A DNA stretch of 6,744 bases from Flavobacteriaceae bacterium (GTDB lineage Bacteria > Bacteroidota > Bacteroidia > Flavobacteriales > Flavobacteriaceae): the NCBI GenBank assembly GCA_026992695.1, contig JALWYP010000186.1, forward strand, positions 1-6,744. The letters are read 5' to 3'. Under the pieces are notes generated by a model. It had not been told where the DNA came from. It ran no database searches and was given only the letters and a program-made list of their open reading frames with translations. The stretch's first letter is position 1. Each line of letters opens with the position of its first letter. The position numbers and the translations under genes were made by a program. Shown piece after piece: positions 1 to 6,489 of this stretch.

Positions 1-24
1 AATCTTTTGAACTAAAATTGAAAA

Positions 25-47
25 TATTCTGAAATAAATTCAGAATA
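25..47 (+). repeat. Perfect inverted repeat, hairpin 1 of the leader
   Basis: TATTCTGAA (25-33) and TTCAGAATA (39-47) are exact reverse complements separated by a 5-base loop, ATAAA. The stem is AT-rich and is followed by AAAC, not by a T run, so it does not look like an intrinsic terminator on the + strand. It may protect or process the 3' end of the upstream cistron, or it may be part of a folded leader. The pairing is seen directly; the role is unknown. Confidence 0.55.
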
Positions 48-50
48 AAC

Positions 51-92
51 ATGTCCGGAGCTTCGAGCAAAGGAAAAACGGAAACAAAATAG
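51..92 (+). CDS. Possible 13-residue leader peptide (mini-ORF)
   Basis: An ATG at 51 opens 13 codons, MSGASSKGKTETK, closed by TAG at 90-92. It sits between leader hairpins 1 and 2. Its first eight bases, ATGTCCGG, differ from the start of rplC (ATGTCTGG) at one position only. The reading frame coincides with the only GC-rich patch in the leader (about 52-72). Within it TCC (54-56) could pair with GGA (72-74) around a small GCT/AGC stem, so the composition could reflect RNA structure instead of coding. An ORF this short is easily produced by chance, and there is no Shine-Dalgarno site to support it, although that is normal here. Treat it as a candidate only. Confidence 0.15.
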   Translation: MSGASSKGKTETK

Positions 93-96
93 CATT

Positions 97-125
97 CAGG
101 GTTGAATATATTTTGACCCTGTTTT
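97..125 (+). terminator. Hairpin 2 of the leader with short T run; possible attenuator
   Basis: CAGGGT (97-102) pairs exactly with ACCCTG (116-121). Two wobble pairs and two A-T pairs extend the stem to ten pairs around the loop TATAT (107-111). Four Ts follow at 122-125. The shape resembles a weak intrinsic terminator, placed 83 bases before the rplC start. A full terminator in the middle of an essential operon would be unexpected, so if it works at all it is more likely an attenuator or a protein-binding hairpin. The T run is short and interrupted by A at 126, which lowers confidence that it stops transcription. Confidence 0.35.
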
Positions 126-158
126 AGTAAGTAAAAAATAATTAATTAAACAGATTGC

Positions 159-181
159 GGATTTTCTAACATCAGAAAACC
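159..181 (+). repeat. Inverted repeat, hairpin 3 of the leader
   Basis: TTTTCT (162-167) pairs with AGAAAA (174-179) around the loop AACATC. Skipping the bulged A at 161, GG (159-160) can pair with CC (180-181). The structure ends 23 bases before the rplC start codon, so it could influence ribosome loading on rplC, but the stem is mostly A-T and probably weak. The pairing is seen; the role is inferred. Confidence 0.3.
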
Positions 182-204
182 AAAATCATAAATCTAAAAT
201 CAAT

Positions 205-816
205 ATGTCTGGGTTAATTGGAAAAAAGATAGGAATGACCAGCCTCTTTGACGAAAACGGAAAAAACATTCCGTGTACCGTTTTAGAAGTAGGTCCCTGT
301 GTTGTCACCCAAGTCAGAACCAAAGAGGTTGACGGGTATGATGCTCTTCAACTTGGTTTCGATGACAAAAAGAAGGCTACTAAAGCTGCCGAAGGGCACG
401 CAAAAAAAGCCGGAACCGTTGCAAAACGAAAAGTCGTAGAATTCCAAGGATTTGAAGAAGAATACAAATTAGGTGATACCATCACCGTAGAACATTTTAT
501 AGAAGGCGAGTTTGTTGACGTTGCCGGAACCTCAAAAGGAAAAGGGTTCCAAGGCGTTGTAAAACGACACGGCTTTGCCGGTGTAGGTCAAGCCACACAC
601 GGTCAACATAACCGATTAAGAGCTCCCGGATCAATTGGAGCAGCTTCCTACCCTGCACGTGTTTTCAAAGGAATGAAAATGGCAGGACAAATGGGAAATG
701 AAACAGTAAAAGTACAAAACCTAAAAGTATTAAAAGTAGTTCCCGAAAAGAATCTACTTGTTGTTAAAGGGTGTGTACCCGGACACAAAAATGCTTATGT
801 AACGATTCAGAAATAA
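205..816 (+). CDS. rplC: 50S ribosomal protein L3 (uL3)
   Basis: L3 is an early-assembly protein of the large subunit that binds 23S rRNA and sends a long loop towards the peptidyl-transferase centre. The 203-residue product starts [15 protein letters not shown], the family's N-terminus, and carries the conserved core at about residues 109-171 with [34 protein letters not shown] and VQNL. Length is normal for Bacteroidota. The position that is methylated on Gln150 by PrmB in E. coli lies in the segment GSIGAASYP here and aligns with Ser148, so that modification site is absent. The start at 205 gives the full conserved N-terminus. It is preceded by an A-rich stretch without a Shine-Dalgarno sequence. 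The stop overlaps the rplD start (TAATG), which suggests coupled translation. Confidence 0.98.
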   Translation: MSGLIGKKIGMTSLFDENGKNIPCTVLEVGPCVVTQVRTKEVDGYDALQLGFDDKKKATKAAEGHAKKAGTVAKRKVVEFQGFEEEYKLGDTITVEHFIEGEFVDVAGTSKGKGFQGVVKRHGFAGVGQATHGQHNRLRAPGSIGAASYPARVFKGMKMAGQMGNETVKVQNLKVLKVVPEKNLLVVKGCVPGHKNAYVTIQK

Positions 817-1445
817 TGAAGGTAGCAGTATTAGATAAAAACGGAAAAGACACCGGAAGGAAAGTAGAACTTTCTAAGGAGGTGTATGGTATAGAGCCTA
901 ACAATCACGCTGTGTATCTTGATGTAAAGCAATACCTTGCCAATCAAAGACAAGGAACACACAAAGCTAAAGAGCGTGCCGAAATAACAGGAAGCACACG
1001 TAAGATTAAAAAACAAAAAGGTACCGGTACAGCACGTGCAGGTAGCATCAAGTCTGGTGTATTTAGAGGCGGAGGTAGAATGTTTGGTCCAAGACCAAGA
1101 AACTACTCTTTTAAACTTAATAAAAACCTTAAACGATTAGCTCGTAAATCTGCTTTAAGTATGAAAGCTACAAACAAAGCTATTATCGTTGTAGAAGATG
1201 TTACTTTAGAAACTCCCAAAACAAAAGATTTTACTACCATTTTATCCGCTTTAGGGTTAGACGGTAAAAAATCTTTATTTGTGTTGGGTGAATCAAATAA
1301 AAACCTATATTTGTCCTCTCGTAATTTAAAGAGAACAGAAGTTATAATTAATTCAGAATTAAGTACTTACAAAATAATGAATGCAAACAGCGTAGTATTA
1401 TTTGAGAGTTCTTTAGAAGGAATTGAACAAAATTTAAGTAAATAG
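816..1445 (+). CDS. rplD: 50S ribosomal protein L4 (uL4)
   Basis: L4 binds domain I of 23S rRNA and its extended loop lines the constriction of the peptide exit tunnel; in E. coli it also represses the S10 operon. The 209-residue product has the globular N-terminus [14 protein letters not shown], then the long basic loop at about residues 43-95 with KQKGTGTARAGSIKSGVFRGGG and RMFGPRPR, then the C-terminal fold. Lys68 in QKGTG matches E. coli Lys63, a macrolide-resistance position, and is wild type here. I chose ATG 816, which overlaps the rplC stop by one base. The frame stays open upstream to an ATG at 771, but that would add 15 Cys-rich residues unlike L4 and lies inside rplC. Whether this L4 regulates its own operon cannot be told from the sequence. 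Confidence 0.97.
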   Translation: MKVAVLDKNGKDTGRKVELSKEVYGIEPNNHAVYLDVKQYLANQRQGTHKAKERAEITGSTRKIKKQKGTGTARAGSIKSGVFRGGGRMFGPRPRNYSFKLNKNLKRLARKSALSMKATNKAIIVVEDVTLETPKTKDFTTILSALGLDGKKSLFVLGESNKNLYLSSRNLKRTEVIINSELSTYKIMNANSVVLFESSLEGIEQNLSK

Positions 1446-1450
1446 AAACA

Positions 1451-1744
1451 ATGAATATCTTAATTAAACCTATAATAACCGAAAAAGCTACAGCAGACGT
1501 TGAAGATTTCAACCGCTATAGCTTTGTAGTTCATCCTAAGGCGAATAAGGTAGAAATTAAAAAAGCAGTTGAAGCTGCTTATGATGTTTCTGTTACTAAA
1601 GTTCGCACAATAAATGTTCGCCCAAATAGAAATACTCGATACACAAAATCGGGAGTTCAAACTGGTAAAACTAATGCAATTAAAAAAGCAATAGTACAGG
1701 TGGCGGAAGGTGATACAATAGATTTTTACAATAACATCCAATAA
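1451..1744 (+). CDS. rplW: 50S ribosomal protein L23 (uL23)
   Basis: L23 sits at the mouth of the exit tunnel and is the docking point for trigger factor and the signal recognition particle. The 97-residue product has the family start ILIKPIITEKA, and Glu11 in TEKA matches E. coli Glu18, the trigger-factor contact. The middle segment YSFVVHPKANKVEIKKAVE and the following VTKVRTINV are the usual L23 core, and residues 57-80 form the basic tunnel-side loop. The length is typical for Bacteroidota. It lies five bases after rplD. Its stop codon falls within a small perfect inverted repeat that spans the junction with rplB. Nothing in it is unusual. Confidence 0.96.
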   Translation: MNILIKPIITEKATADVEDFNRYSFVVHPKANKVEIKKAVEAAYDVSVTKVRTINVRPNRNTRYTKSGVQTGKTNAIKKAIVQVAEGDTIDFYNNIQ

Positions 1745-1753
1745 TAATTGGAT
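1736..1753 (+). repeat. Perfect inverted repeat at the rplW-rplB junction
   Basis: ATCCAAT (1736-1742) and ATTGGAT (1747-1753) are exact reverse complements with the 4-base loop AATA. The repeat takes in the last codons and the TAA stop of rplW (1742-1744) and is followed by seven As, then GAC and AAAA before the rplB ATG at 1768. On the + strand there is no T run, so it is not a terminator for this operon. It could mark an RNA-processing site or affect rplB translation, or be chance in AT-rich DNA. Confidence 0.35.
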
Positions 1754-1767
1754 AAAAAAAGACAAAA

Positions 1768-2592
1768 ATGTCAGTAAGAAAATTAAAACCTATCACCCCA
1801 GGACAGCGATTTAGAGTTGTAAACGGATACGATGCCATTACAACTGATAAGCCGGAGAAAAGTTTATTAACTCCGAAAAAACGTTCTGGCGGTAGAAACA
1901 ATCAAGGAAAAATGACCATGCGTTATCGCGGGGGAGGTCATAAAAAAAGATATCGAATTATCGATTTCAAACGTAACAAAACCGGAATTCCGGCAACTGT
2001 TGCTAGTATAGAGTACGACCCTAACCGTACTGCATTTATAGCCCTATTAAACTACCAAGATGGAGAAAAGCGCTATATTATCGCACAAAACGGACTTCAA
2101 GTAGGTCAAAATATCGTTTCAGGAGATAAAGTAGCTCCCGAAATTGGAAATGCAATGCCACTTTCTAGCATCCCGCTTGGTACCATTATATCTTGTATTG
2201 AGTTACATCCCGGACAAGGTGCTGCATTAGTACGCAGCGCAGGAGCTTTTGCTCAATTAATGGCTCGTGACGGAAAATTTGCAACCGTAAAATTACCCTC
2301 AGGAGAAACACGTTTAATTCTTTCCACTTGTATGGCTACAATTGGCGCTGTATCTAATAGCGATCACCAATTATTAGTATCTGGTAAAGCTGGTAGAACA
2401 AGATGGTTAGGAAGAAGACCTCGAACTAGACCGGTAGTAATGAATCCTGTAGATCACCCAATGGGAGGTGGTGAAGGAAAATCATCAGGTGGTCATCCAA
2501 GATCAAGAAACGGAATCCCTGCAAAAGGATACAGAACCCGTTCTAAAACAAAAGCAAGTAATAAATACATTATAGAACGTAGAAAGAAATAA
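1768..2592 (+). CDS. rplB: 50S ribosomal protein L2 (uL2)
   Basis: L2 is one of the most conserved ribosomal proteins. It bridges the subunits, and its C-terminal extension reaches close to the peptidyl-transferase centre. The 274-residue length matches the family. Landmarks in order are [20 protein letters not shown] (residues 40-59), the OB-fold region [10 protein letters not shown] to SIEYDPNR (62-87), the SH3-like region with LHPGQGA and RSAGA (146-160), [16 protein letters not shown] (207-221), and [15 protein letters not shown] (223-237). His230 in VDHP corresponds to E. coli His229, important for peptide-bond formation and assembly. E. coli has HPHGGG where this protein has HPMGGG, a variant I associate with Bacteroidota. 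The 23-base spacer before it is A-rich and has no Shine-Dalgarno sequence. Confidence 0.98.
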   Translation: MSVRKLKPITPGQRFRVVNGYDAITTDKPEKSLLTPKKRSGGRNNQGKMTMRYRGGGHKKRYRIIDFKRNKTGIPATVASIEYDPNRTAFIALLNYQDGEKRYIIAQNGLQVGQNIVSGDKVAPEIGNAMPLSSIPLGTIISCIELHPGQGAALVRSAGAFAQLMARDGKFATVKLPSGETRLILSTCMATIGAVSNSDHQLLVSGKAGRTRWLGRRPRTRPVVMNPVDHPMGGGEGKSSGGHPRSRNGIPAKGYRTRSKTKASNKYIIERRKK

Positions 2593-2599
2593 TTAAATT

Positions 2600-2878
2600 A
2601 TGGCAAGATCATTAAAAAAAGGACCTTACGTTCATTTTAAACTAGAGAAAAAAGTACTACAAAACGTAGAAGCAAATAAAAAAACCGTGATAAAAACATG
2701 GTCAAGAGCTTCAATGATTACACCCGATTTTGTAGGACAAACCATTGCAGTACACAACGGAAAACAATTTGTACCTGTTTACATTACTGAAAATATGGTA
2801 GGACATAAATTAGGAGAATTTTCGCCTACACGATCATTCCGTGGTCACGCAGGTGCAAAAAATAAAGGAAAAAAATAA
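2600..2878 (+). CDS. rpsS: 30S ribosomal protein S19 (uS19)
   Basis: S19 lies in the head of the small subunit next to S13, where it helps form the bridge to the large subunit and contacts A-site tRNA through its C-terminal tail. The 92-residue product opens with the signature [11 protein letters not shown] and contains [15 protein letters not shown] (32-46), [25 protein letters not shown] (50-74 region) and the closing motif [11 protein letters not shown] (75-85) followed by a lysine-rich tail. Length and motifs are normal. The gene starts seven bases after rplB and ends six before rplV, so it is translated as part of the same message. No unusual feature was seen. Confidence 0.97.
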   Translation: MARSLKKGPYVHFKLEKKVLQNVEANKKTVIKTWSRASMITPDFVGQTIAVHNGKQFVPVYITENMVGHKLGEFSPTRSFRGHAGAKNKGKK

Positions 2879-2884
2879 TAAGCC

Positions 2885-3292
2885 ATGGGAGTTCGTAAAA
2901 GAGAAAGAGCAGAAAAAATCAAGGAAGCAAAGAAAACAATGTACTTTGCTAAATTGAATAATTGCCCAACATCACCCAGAAAAATGCGATTAGTTGCAGA
3001 TTTAGTAAGAGGTGAAAAAATTGACAAAGCGCTTAATATTTTAAAGTTTAGCCAAAAAGAAGCCTCCAGAAGACTTGAGAAATTAGTCCTTTCGGCAATT
3101 GCAAACTGGCAAGCTAAAAATGAAGACGCATCTGTTGAAGACGCCGATCTTTTTATCAAAGAGATTAGAGTAGACAGCGGAACTATGCTAAAAAGACTTA
3201 GACCCGCACCACAAGGTCGGGCACATAGAATAAGAAAACGTTCCAATCATGTAACCGTGATTTTAGGAGCAAACGATAACACACAAAGCTAA
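2885..3292 (+). CDS. rplV: 50S ribosomal protein L22 (uL22), with Bacteroidota-type N-terminal extension
   Basis: L22 binds several 23S rRNA domains; its long beta-hairpin forms, with L4, the narrow part of the exit tunnel. The 135-residue product is longer than the E. coli form (110). The extra residues are a charged N-terminal segment, [18 protein letters not shown] (1-18), and a short tail. The family core runs from about 19: [17 protein letters not shown] (27-43), SAIANW (70-75), and the tunnel hairpin [18 protein letters not shown] (99-116), followed by [10 protein letters not shown]. An internal ATG at 2939 would give a protein closer to the E. coli length, but the extension is a regular feature of this family in Bacteroidota, and the ATG at 2885 sits at the normal six-base spacing after rpsS. 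Confidence 0.96.
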   Translation: MGVRKRERAEKIKEAKKTMYFAKLNNCPTSPRKMRLVADLVRGEKIDKALNILKFSQKEASRRLEKLVLSAIANWQAKNEDASVEDADLFIKEIRVDSGTMLKRLRPAPQGRAHRIRKRSNHVTVILGANDNTQS

Positions 3293-3298
3293 TTTTAA

Positions 3299-4015
3299 AT
3301 GGGACAAAAAACAAATCCAATCGGAAACCGCTTAGGTATTATTAGAGGATGGGAATCCAACTGGTACGGAGGTAACGACTACGGCGACAAACTAGCCGAA
3401 GACGACAAGATTAGAAAATACGTTCATGCTCGTTTAAACAAAGCTAGTGTGTCTAGGGTAATCATAGAGCGCACCCTTAAACTTGTAACCGTTACTATCA
3501 CCACTGCCAGACCCGGTATTATAATCGGTAAAGGCGGACAGGAGGTAGACAAGCTTAAAGAAGAACTCAAAAAAATTACCGGAAAAGACGTACAAATAAA
3601 CATTCACGAGATTAAAAGACCCGAACTCGATGCACAATTAGTAGGAGCAAGTATTGCTCGCCAAATTGAAAATCGTATTTCATACCGTAGAGCCATAAAA
3701 ATGGCTATCGCGGCTGCCATGCGTATGAATGCAGAGGGAATTAAAGTTCAAATCTCAGGACGTTTAAACGGTGCGGAAATGGCACGTTCAGAGTCTTACA
3801 AAGACGGACGTATTCCTCTATCTACTTTTAGAGCAGATATAGATTATGCGTTGGTTGAAGCACACACTACTTATGGTAGACTGGGTGTAAAAGTATGGAT
3901 TATGAAAGGTGAAGTTTATGGAAAAAGAGAACTTTCTCCATTAGTAGGTCTTTCTAAAAAAGGAGGAAAAGGAAATTCAGGACGAGGTGGAAACAGATCA
4001 CGTCGTAGAAAGTAA
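3299..4015 (+). CDS. rpsC: 30S ribosomal protein S3 (uS3)
   Basis: S3 lies at the mRNA entry channel on the head of the small subunit and, with S4 and S5, helps unwind structured mRNA. The 238-residue product starts [18 protein letters not shown], as in the family. A type II KH domain occupies about residues 39-107, with the RNA-binding loop GKGG at 77-80. The C-terminal domain follows, with [11 protein letters not shown] (153-163), [14 protein letters not shown] (170-183) and [14 protein letters not shown] (188-201). Arg130, Arg131 and Lys134 match the E. coli residues implicated in helicase activity. A Gly/Lys/Arg-rich tail (220-238) ends the protein. Normal length; starts six bases after rplV. 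Confidence 0.98.
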   Translation: MGQKTNPIGNRLGIIRGWESNWYGGNDYGDKLAEDDKIRKYVHARLNKASVSRVIIERTLKLVTVTITTARPGIIIGKGGQEVDKLKEELKKITGKDVQINIHEIKRPELDAQLVGASIARQIENRISYRRAIKMAIAAAMRMNAEGIKVQISGRLNGAEMARSESYKDGRIPLSTFRADIDYALVEAHTTYGRLGVKVWIMKGEVYGKRELSPLVGLSKKGGKGNSGRGGNRSRRRK

Positions 4016-4035
4016 TTTTTTAAAATTAAAGAAAA

Positions 4036-4455
4036 ATGTTACAACCTAAGAGAACAAAATACCGCAAACAACAAAAAGGACGCATGAAAGGTAATGCCGG
4101 AAGAGGCAACCAACTTTCATACGGAACTTTTGGTATTAAGTCTTTAGATTCAAATTTTTTGACGGCTCGTCAAATAGAAGCAGCGCGTATTGCCGCTACC
4201 CGTTATATGAAAAGAGAAGGGTCTCTGTGGATTATGATATTCCCAGACAAACCCATTACTAAAAAGCCTCTTGAAGTACGTATGGGTAAAGGAAAAGGTG
4301 CTGTAGAATATTATGCAGCTGTTGTAAAACCAGGTAGAATTTTGTTTGAAGTATCAGGAGTAAATCTAGACACTGCCAAAGAAGCATTGCGCCTCGCAGC
4401 ACAAAAGCTTCCGGTAAAAACAAAATTTATTATTTCTAGAGATTATCAAGCTTAA
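4036..4455 (+). CDS. rplP: 50S ribosomal protein L16 (uL16)
   Basis: L16 is a late-assembly protein near the A site and the 5S rRNA that helps position aminoacyl-tRNA. The 139-residue product begins [19 protein letters not shown] and contains [20 protein letters not shown] (32-51), the loop [12 protein letters not shown] (82-93), [12 protein letters not shown] (98-109) and KLPVKTKF (124-131). Arg82 matches E. coli Arg81, which the oxygenase RoxA (YcfD) hydroxylates in that species; whether this host has such an enzyme cannot be seen. The 20-base spacer before it is pure A/T except for one G at -5, and shows no Shine-Dalgarno sequence. Length is normal. Confidence 0.97.
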   Translation: MLQPKRTKYRKQQKGRMKGNAGRGNQLSYGTFGIKSLDSNFLTARQIEAARIAATRYMKREGSLWIMIFPDKPITKKPLEVRMGKGKGAVEYYAAVVKPGRILFEVSGVNLDTAKEALRLAAQKLPVKTKFIISRDYQA

Positions 4456-4472
4456 TATTTGAAATGCTAATT

Positions 4473-4667
4473 ATGAAACAATCAGAAATAACAAAGGCAT
4501 CAACAGCGGAGCTTAAAGAACAAATAGTAGAATTTAAAAAGCTATATGTAGACCTTAAAATGGCACATGCCATTACACCGTTGGAAAATCCAATTCAACT
4601 AAGAACGCATAGAAAAAACATTGCGCGAATTGCGACAGAACTAACTAAAAGAGAAGCACAACAATAG
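4473..4667 (+). CDS. rpmC: 50S ribosomal protein L29 (uL29)
   Basis: L29 is a small two-helix protein beside L23 at the tunnel exit, where it helps form the landing surface for nascent-chain factors. The 64-residue product begins [18 protein letters not shown] and continues with [18 protein letters not shown] (28-45) and [12 protein letters not shown] (50-61), the conserved helical hairpin. An in-frame ATG nine bases earlier (4464) would only add Met-Leu-Ile. I prefer 4473 because flavobacterial L29 begins with MKQSE. The gene follows rplP by 17 bases and is separated from rpsQ by 14. No Shine-Dalgarno sequence resolves the start choice, so a small doubt remains. Confidence 0.94.
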   Translation: MKQSEITKASTAELKEQIVEFKKLYVDLKMAHAITPLENPIQLRTHRKNIARIATELTKREAQQ

Positions 4668-4681
4668 TGCAAAGCTGTAAG

Positions 4682-4939
4682 ATGGAAAAAAGAAATTTAA
4701 GAAAAGAACGTATAGGTATTGTTACCAGTAACAAAATGGATAAATCTATTGTTGTTGCCGAAGTAAAAAAAGTAAAACATCCTATGTACGGAAAATTCGT
4801 GTTGAAAACAAAAAAATATGTTGCACACGATGAGAAAAACGACTGCAACGAAGGTGATAAAGTAAGGATTATGGAAACACGTCCTTTAAGTAAAACCAAA
4901 TGTTGGAGGTTAGTAGAAATAATTGATAGAGCGAAGTAA
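4682..4939 (+). CDS. rpsQ: 30S ribosomal protein S17 (uS17)
   Basis: S17 is a primary binding protein of the small-subunit body; it has an OB-fold and stabilises the 5' domain of 16S rRNA. The 85-residue product reads [20 protein letters not shown], then [20 protein letters not shown] (21-40), [20 protein letters not shown] (44-63) and [17 protein letters not shown] (64-80). These are the usual family signatures, including the ETRPLSK motif. The frame is open upstream to a GTG at 4667 that overlaps the rpmC stop, but this would add only MQSCK, which is not conserved, so ATG 4682 is the better start. It ends two bases before rplN, suggesting tight coupling. Confidence 0.96.
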   Translation: MEKRNLRKERIGIVTSNKMDKSIVVAEVKKVKHPMYGKFVLKTKKYVAHDEKNDCNEGDKVRIMETRPLSKTKCWRLVEIIDRAK

Positions 4940-4941
4940 TC

Positions 4942-5310
4942 ATGATACAACAAGAATCAAGACTAAAAGTAGCAGATAACACGGGAGCAAAAGAAGTGCT
5001 CACAATTAGAGTGTTAGGCGGTACAAAAAAAAGATATGCTTCTATTGGAGATAAAATCGTAGTAACGGTTAAAGAAGCAACTCCTAACGGAAATATCAAA
5101 AAAGGAGCAGTAACCAAAGCGGTTGTTGTTCGTACCGTAAAAGAAGTTAGAAGACCAGACGGCTCATACATCCGTTTTGATGATAACGCCTGTGTATTAT
5201 TAAATGCCCAAGGCGAAATGATTGGGACACGTGTCTTTGGACCCGTTGCCAGAGAGCTTCGTGATAAACAATTTATGAAAATAGTATCATTGGCACCCGA
5301 GGTGCTTTAA
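4942..5310 (+). CDS. rplN: 50S ribosomal protein L14 (uL14)
   Basis: L14 is a beta-barrel protein on the inter-subunit face; it contacts L19 and 16S rRNA in a bridge and is the docking point of the silencing factor RsfS in other bacteria. The 122-residue length is exactly the usual one. Signatures are [18 protein letters not shown] (1-18), IRVLGG (22-27), [11 protein letters not shown] (36-46), [13 protein letters not shown] (53-65), [19 protein letters not shown] (70-88) and [13 protein letters not shown] (95-107). The gene is two bases after rpsQ and 13 before rplX. In E. coli this gene opens the spc operon, but no promoter can be seen here and the tight spacing argues for read-through from rpsQ. 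Confidence 0.98.
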   Translation: MIQQESRLKVADNTGAKEVLTIRVLGGTKKRYASIGDKIVVTVKEATPNGNIKKGAVTKAVVVRTVKEVRRPDGSYIRFDDNACVLLNAQGEMIGTRVFGPVARELRDKQFMKIVSLAPEVL

Positions 5311-5323
5311 TACAAAATTTAAG

Positions 5324-5638
5324 ATGACAAAGCTTAAAATAAAATCAGGAGACAATGTAGTCGTTATTGCTGGAGAACATAAAGGTTCTGAAGGTAACGT
5401 GCTAAAAGTGTTAATTGAGAAAAACAAAGCAATAGTAGAAGGAGTTAATTTGGTTTCAAAACACGAAAAACCAAGTGCAAATAATCCACAAGGTGGGGTT
5501 ATTAAAAAAGAAGCTCCCATTCATATTTCAAACTTAGCACTTGTTGATCCCAAAACGGGAAAACCAACACGTGTAGGTTATAAAATGGAAGATGGAAAAA
5601 AAGTACGATTTGCTAAAAAATCAAATCAAGTAATCTAG
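5324..5638 (+). CDS. rplX: 50S ribosomal protein L24 (uL24)
   Basis: L24 is an assembly-initiator protein that binds the 5' end of 23S rRNA and sits near the tunnel exit. The 104-residue product starts [20 protein letters not shown], and a KOW motif (SH3-like RNA-binding fold) covers about residues 6-33, including [16 protein letters not shown]. Further family landmarks are [15 protein letters not shown] (36-50), [20 protein letters not shown] (57-76) and [16 protein letters not shown] (85-100). Length is normal for bacteria. It is followed by rplE after only two bases. In E. coli ribosomal protein S8 represses this operon by binding near the junction with rplE; I saw no comparable structure here. 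Confidence 0.97.
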   Translation: MTKLKIKSGDNVVVIAGEHKGSEGNVLKVLIEKNKAIVEGVNLVSKHEKPSANNPQGGVIKKEAPIHISNLALVDPKTGKPTRVGYKMEDGKKVRFAKKSNQVI

Positions 5639-5640
5639 TT

Positions 5641-6192
5641 ATGGGATATACACCAAGACTTAAAGAAGAGTTTAGTAGTCGCGTGATAAACGCACTAACA
5701 GAAGAATTTGGTTACAAGAATGTAATGCAAGTACCAAAACTACAGAAAATAGTTGTTTCTCGTGGTGTTGGAGCTGCCGTTGCAGACAAAAAGTTAATCG
5801 AATATGCTGTAGACGAACTAACAAAAATAACCGGACAAAAAGCTATAGCTACTATCTCCAAAAAAGACGTAGCAAGTTTTAAATTACGTAAAGGAATGCC
5901 CATTGGTGCAATGGTAACTCTTAGAGGAGAACGTATGTATGAGTTTTTAGATAGACTTATTACCAGCGCACTTCCTCGAGTACGTGATTTTAATGGCATT
6001 AAAGCAACCGGTTTTGACGGAAGAGGAAATTATTCGCTAGGTGTTACCGAGCAAATTATTTTTCCCGAAATCGATATCGATAAAGTAAAGAAAATAGAAG
6101 GTATGAACATTACCTTTGTAACATCTGCAAAAACAGATAAAGAAGCAAAATCATTATTATCCGAATTAGGATTACCTTTTAAAAAGAATTAA
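5641..6192 (+). CDS. rplE: 50S ribosomal protein L5 (uL5)
   Basis: L5 binds 5S rRNA in the central protuberance and contacts the P-site tRNA and, across the bridge, S13. The 183-residue product is of normal length. Its landmarks are [17 protein letters not shown] (3-19), [20 protein letters not shown] (31-50), [20 protein letters not shown] (63-82), [20 protein letters not shown] (83-102), [11 protein letters not shown] (110-120), [18 protein letters not shown] (127-144) and a C-terminal stretch [16 protein letters not shown] (154-169). All are well conserved, with no gaps or frame changes. The start lies two bases after the rplX stop, without a Shine-Dalgarno sequence. Confidence 0.98.
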   Translation: MGYTPRLKEEFSSRVINALTEEFGYKNVMQVPKLQKIVVSRGVGAAVADKKLIEYAVDELTKITGQKAIATISKKDVASFKLRKGMPIGAMVTLRGERMYEFLDRLITSALPRVRDFNGIKATGFDGRGNYSLGVTEQIIFPEIDIDKVKKIEGMNITFVTSAKTDKEAKSLLSELGLPFKKN

Positions 6193-6195
6193 GAG

Positions 6196-6465
6196 ATGGC
6201 TAAAGAATCAATGAAAGCCCGTGAGGTAAAAAGAGCAAAAACAGTAGCAAAATATGCTGCCAAACGCAAAGCACTTAAAGAGGCAGGCGATTGGGAAGGT
6301 TTACAAAAGCTACCTAAAAATGCATCACCGGTACGAATGCACAATCGTTGCAAATTAACCGGAAGACCAAAAGGGTATATGAGAACATTTGGTATTTCAC
6401 GTGTAATGTTTCGTGAAATGGCTAATAAAGGTTTAATTCCCGGAGTTAGAAAAGCAAGTTGGTAA
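6196..6465 (+). CDS. rpsN: 30S ribosomal protein S14 (uS14), zinc-free short form
   Basis: S14 is a late-binding protein of the small-subunit head, next to S3 and S10. The 89-residue product begins [15 protein letters not shown], and its C-terminal half carries [17 protein letters not shown] (44-60), YMRTFGISR (61-69) and [20 protein letters not shown] (70-89). Only one cysteine, Cys52, is present, where zinc-binding forms have four arranged as two CxxC pairs. It is therefore the zinc-independent (C-minus) class. It is shorter than the 101-residue E. coli form, and 89 residues is the usual length in Bacteroidota. It starts three bases after rplE. The 24-base spacer to rpsH is AT-rich and unremarkable. 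Confidence 0.97.
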   Translation: MAKESMKAREVKRAKTVAKYAAKRKALKEAGDWEGLQKLPKNASPVRMHNRCKLTGRPKGYMRTFGISRVMFREMANKGLIPGVRKASW

Positions 6466-6489
6466 TAACAATATTATAAAGCAAGAAAG

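Larger units (their letters stand above)
1..204 (+). promoter_or_regulatory. Non-coding spacer/leader in front of rplC
   Basis: This is the only sizeable gap in the window. In the usual Bacteroidota order rpsJ (S10) lies directly upstream of rplC, so this is probably the rpsJ-rplC spacer. No reading frame at its left end looks like the end of S10, so rpsJ itself is not seen. The stretch is AT-rich except for a patch around 52-72. It contains inverted repeats at 25-47, 97-121 and 159-181 and a 13-codon mini-ORF at 51-92. I looked for the Bacteroidota promoter pattern (TTG, then TAnnTTTG about 20 bases on) and found no good match, so the role may be post-transcriptional. Function is inferred, not shown. 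Confidence 0.5.

Noticed and set aside
1..32. Possible end of rpsJ at the left edge.
   Set aside because: The three + frames give only a few residues before a stop, the longest ending SFELKLKIF, and none resembles the S10 C-terminus (typically ending in VEIKV).
101..115. TTG and TATATTTTG as a Bacteroidota promoter.
   Set aside because: The -7 element has one base too many for TAnnTTTG, and no TTG lies at the right distance with convincing context; the bases are better explained by hairpin 2.
160..170. The 11 bases GATTTTCTAAC of leader hairpin 3 recur at 6511-6521 near the start of rpsH, each preceded by ACAGAT a short distance upstream, suggesting a shared S8-type binding site.
   Set aside because: In an AT-rich window of this size several 11-base repeats are expected by chance, the spacing to ACAGAT differs by five bases, and the rpsH copy is explained by coding for the conserved residues ADFLT.
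771..815. Upstream in-frame extension of rplD.
   Set aside because: The 15 added residues are not part of the L4 family and lie within the rplC coding sequence; the TAATG junction gives a natural start at 816.
2845..3246. A 133-codon open frame on the - strand opposite rplV.
   Set aside because: It is a shadow of the well-conserved rplV gene, resembles no protein family I recognise, and has no promoter or start signal. The other - strand frames in the window are rejected for the same reason.
4013..4028. Inverted repeat TAATTT/AAATTA at the rpsC-rplP junction.
   Set aside because: It is made only of A and T, and such repeats are frequent by chance in spacers of this composition.
5600..5680. 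An S8 repressor site at the rplX-rplE junction, as in the E. coli spc operon.
   Set aside because: I saw no helix with the features of the S8-binding region of 16S rRNA near the rplE start.
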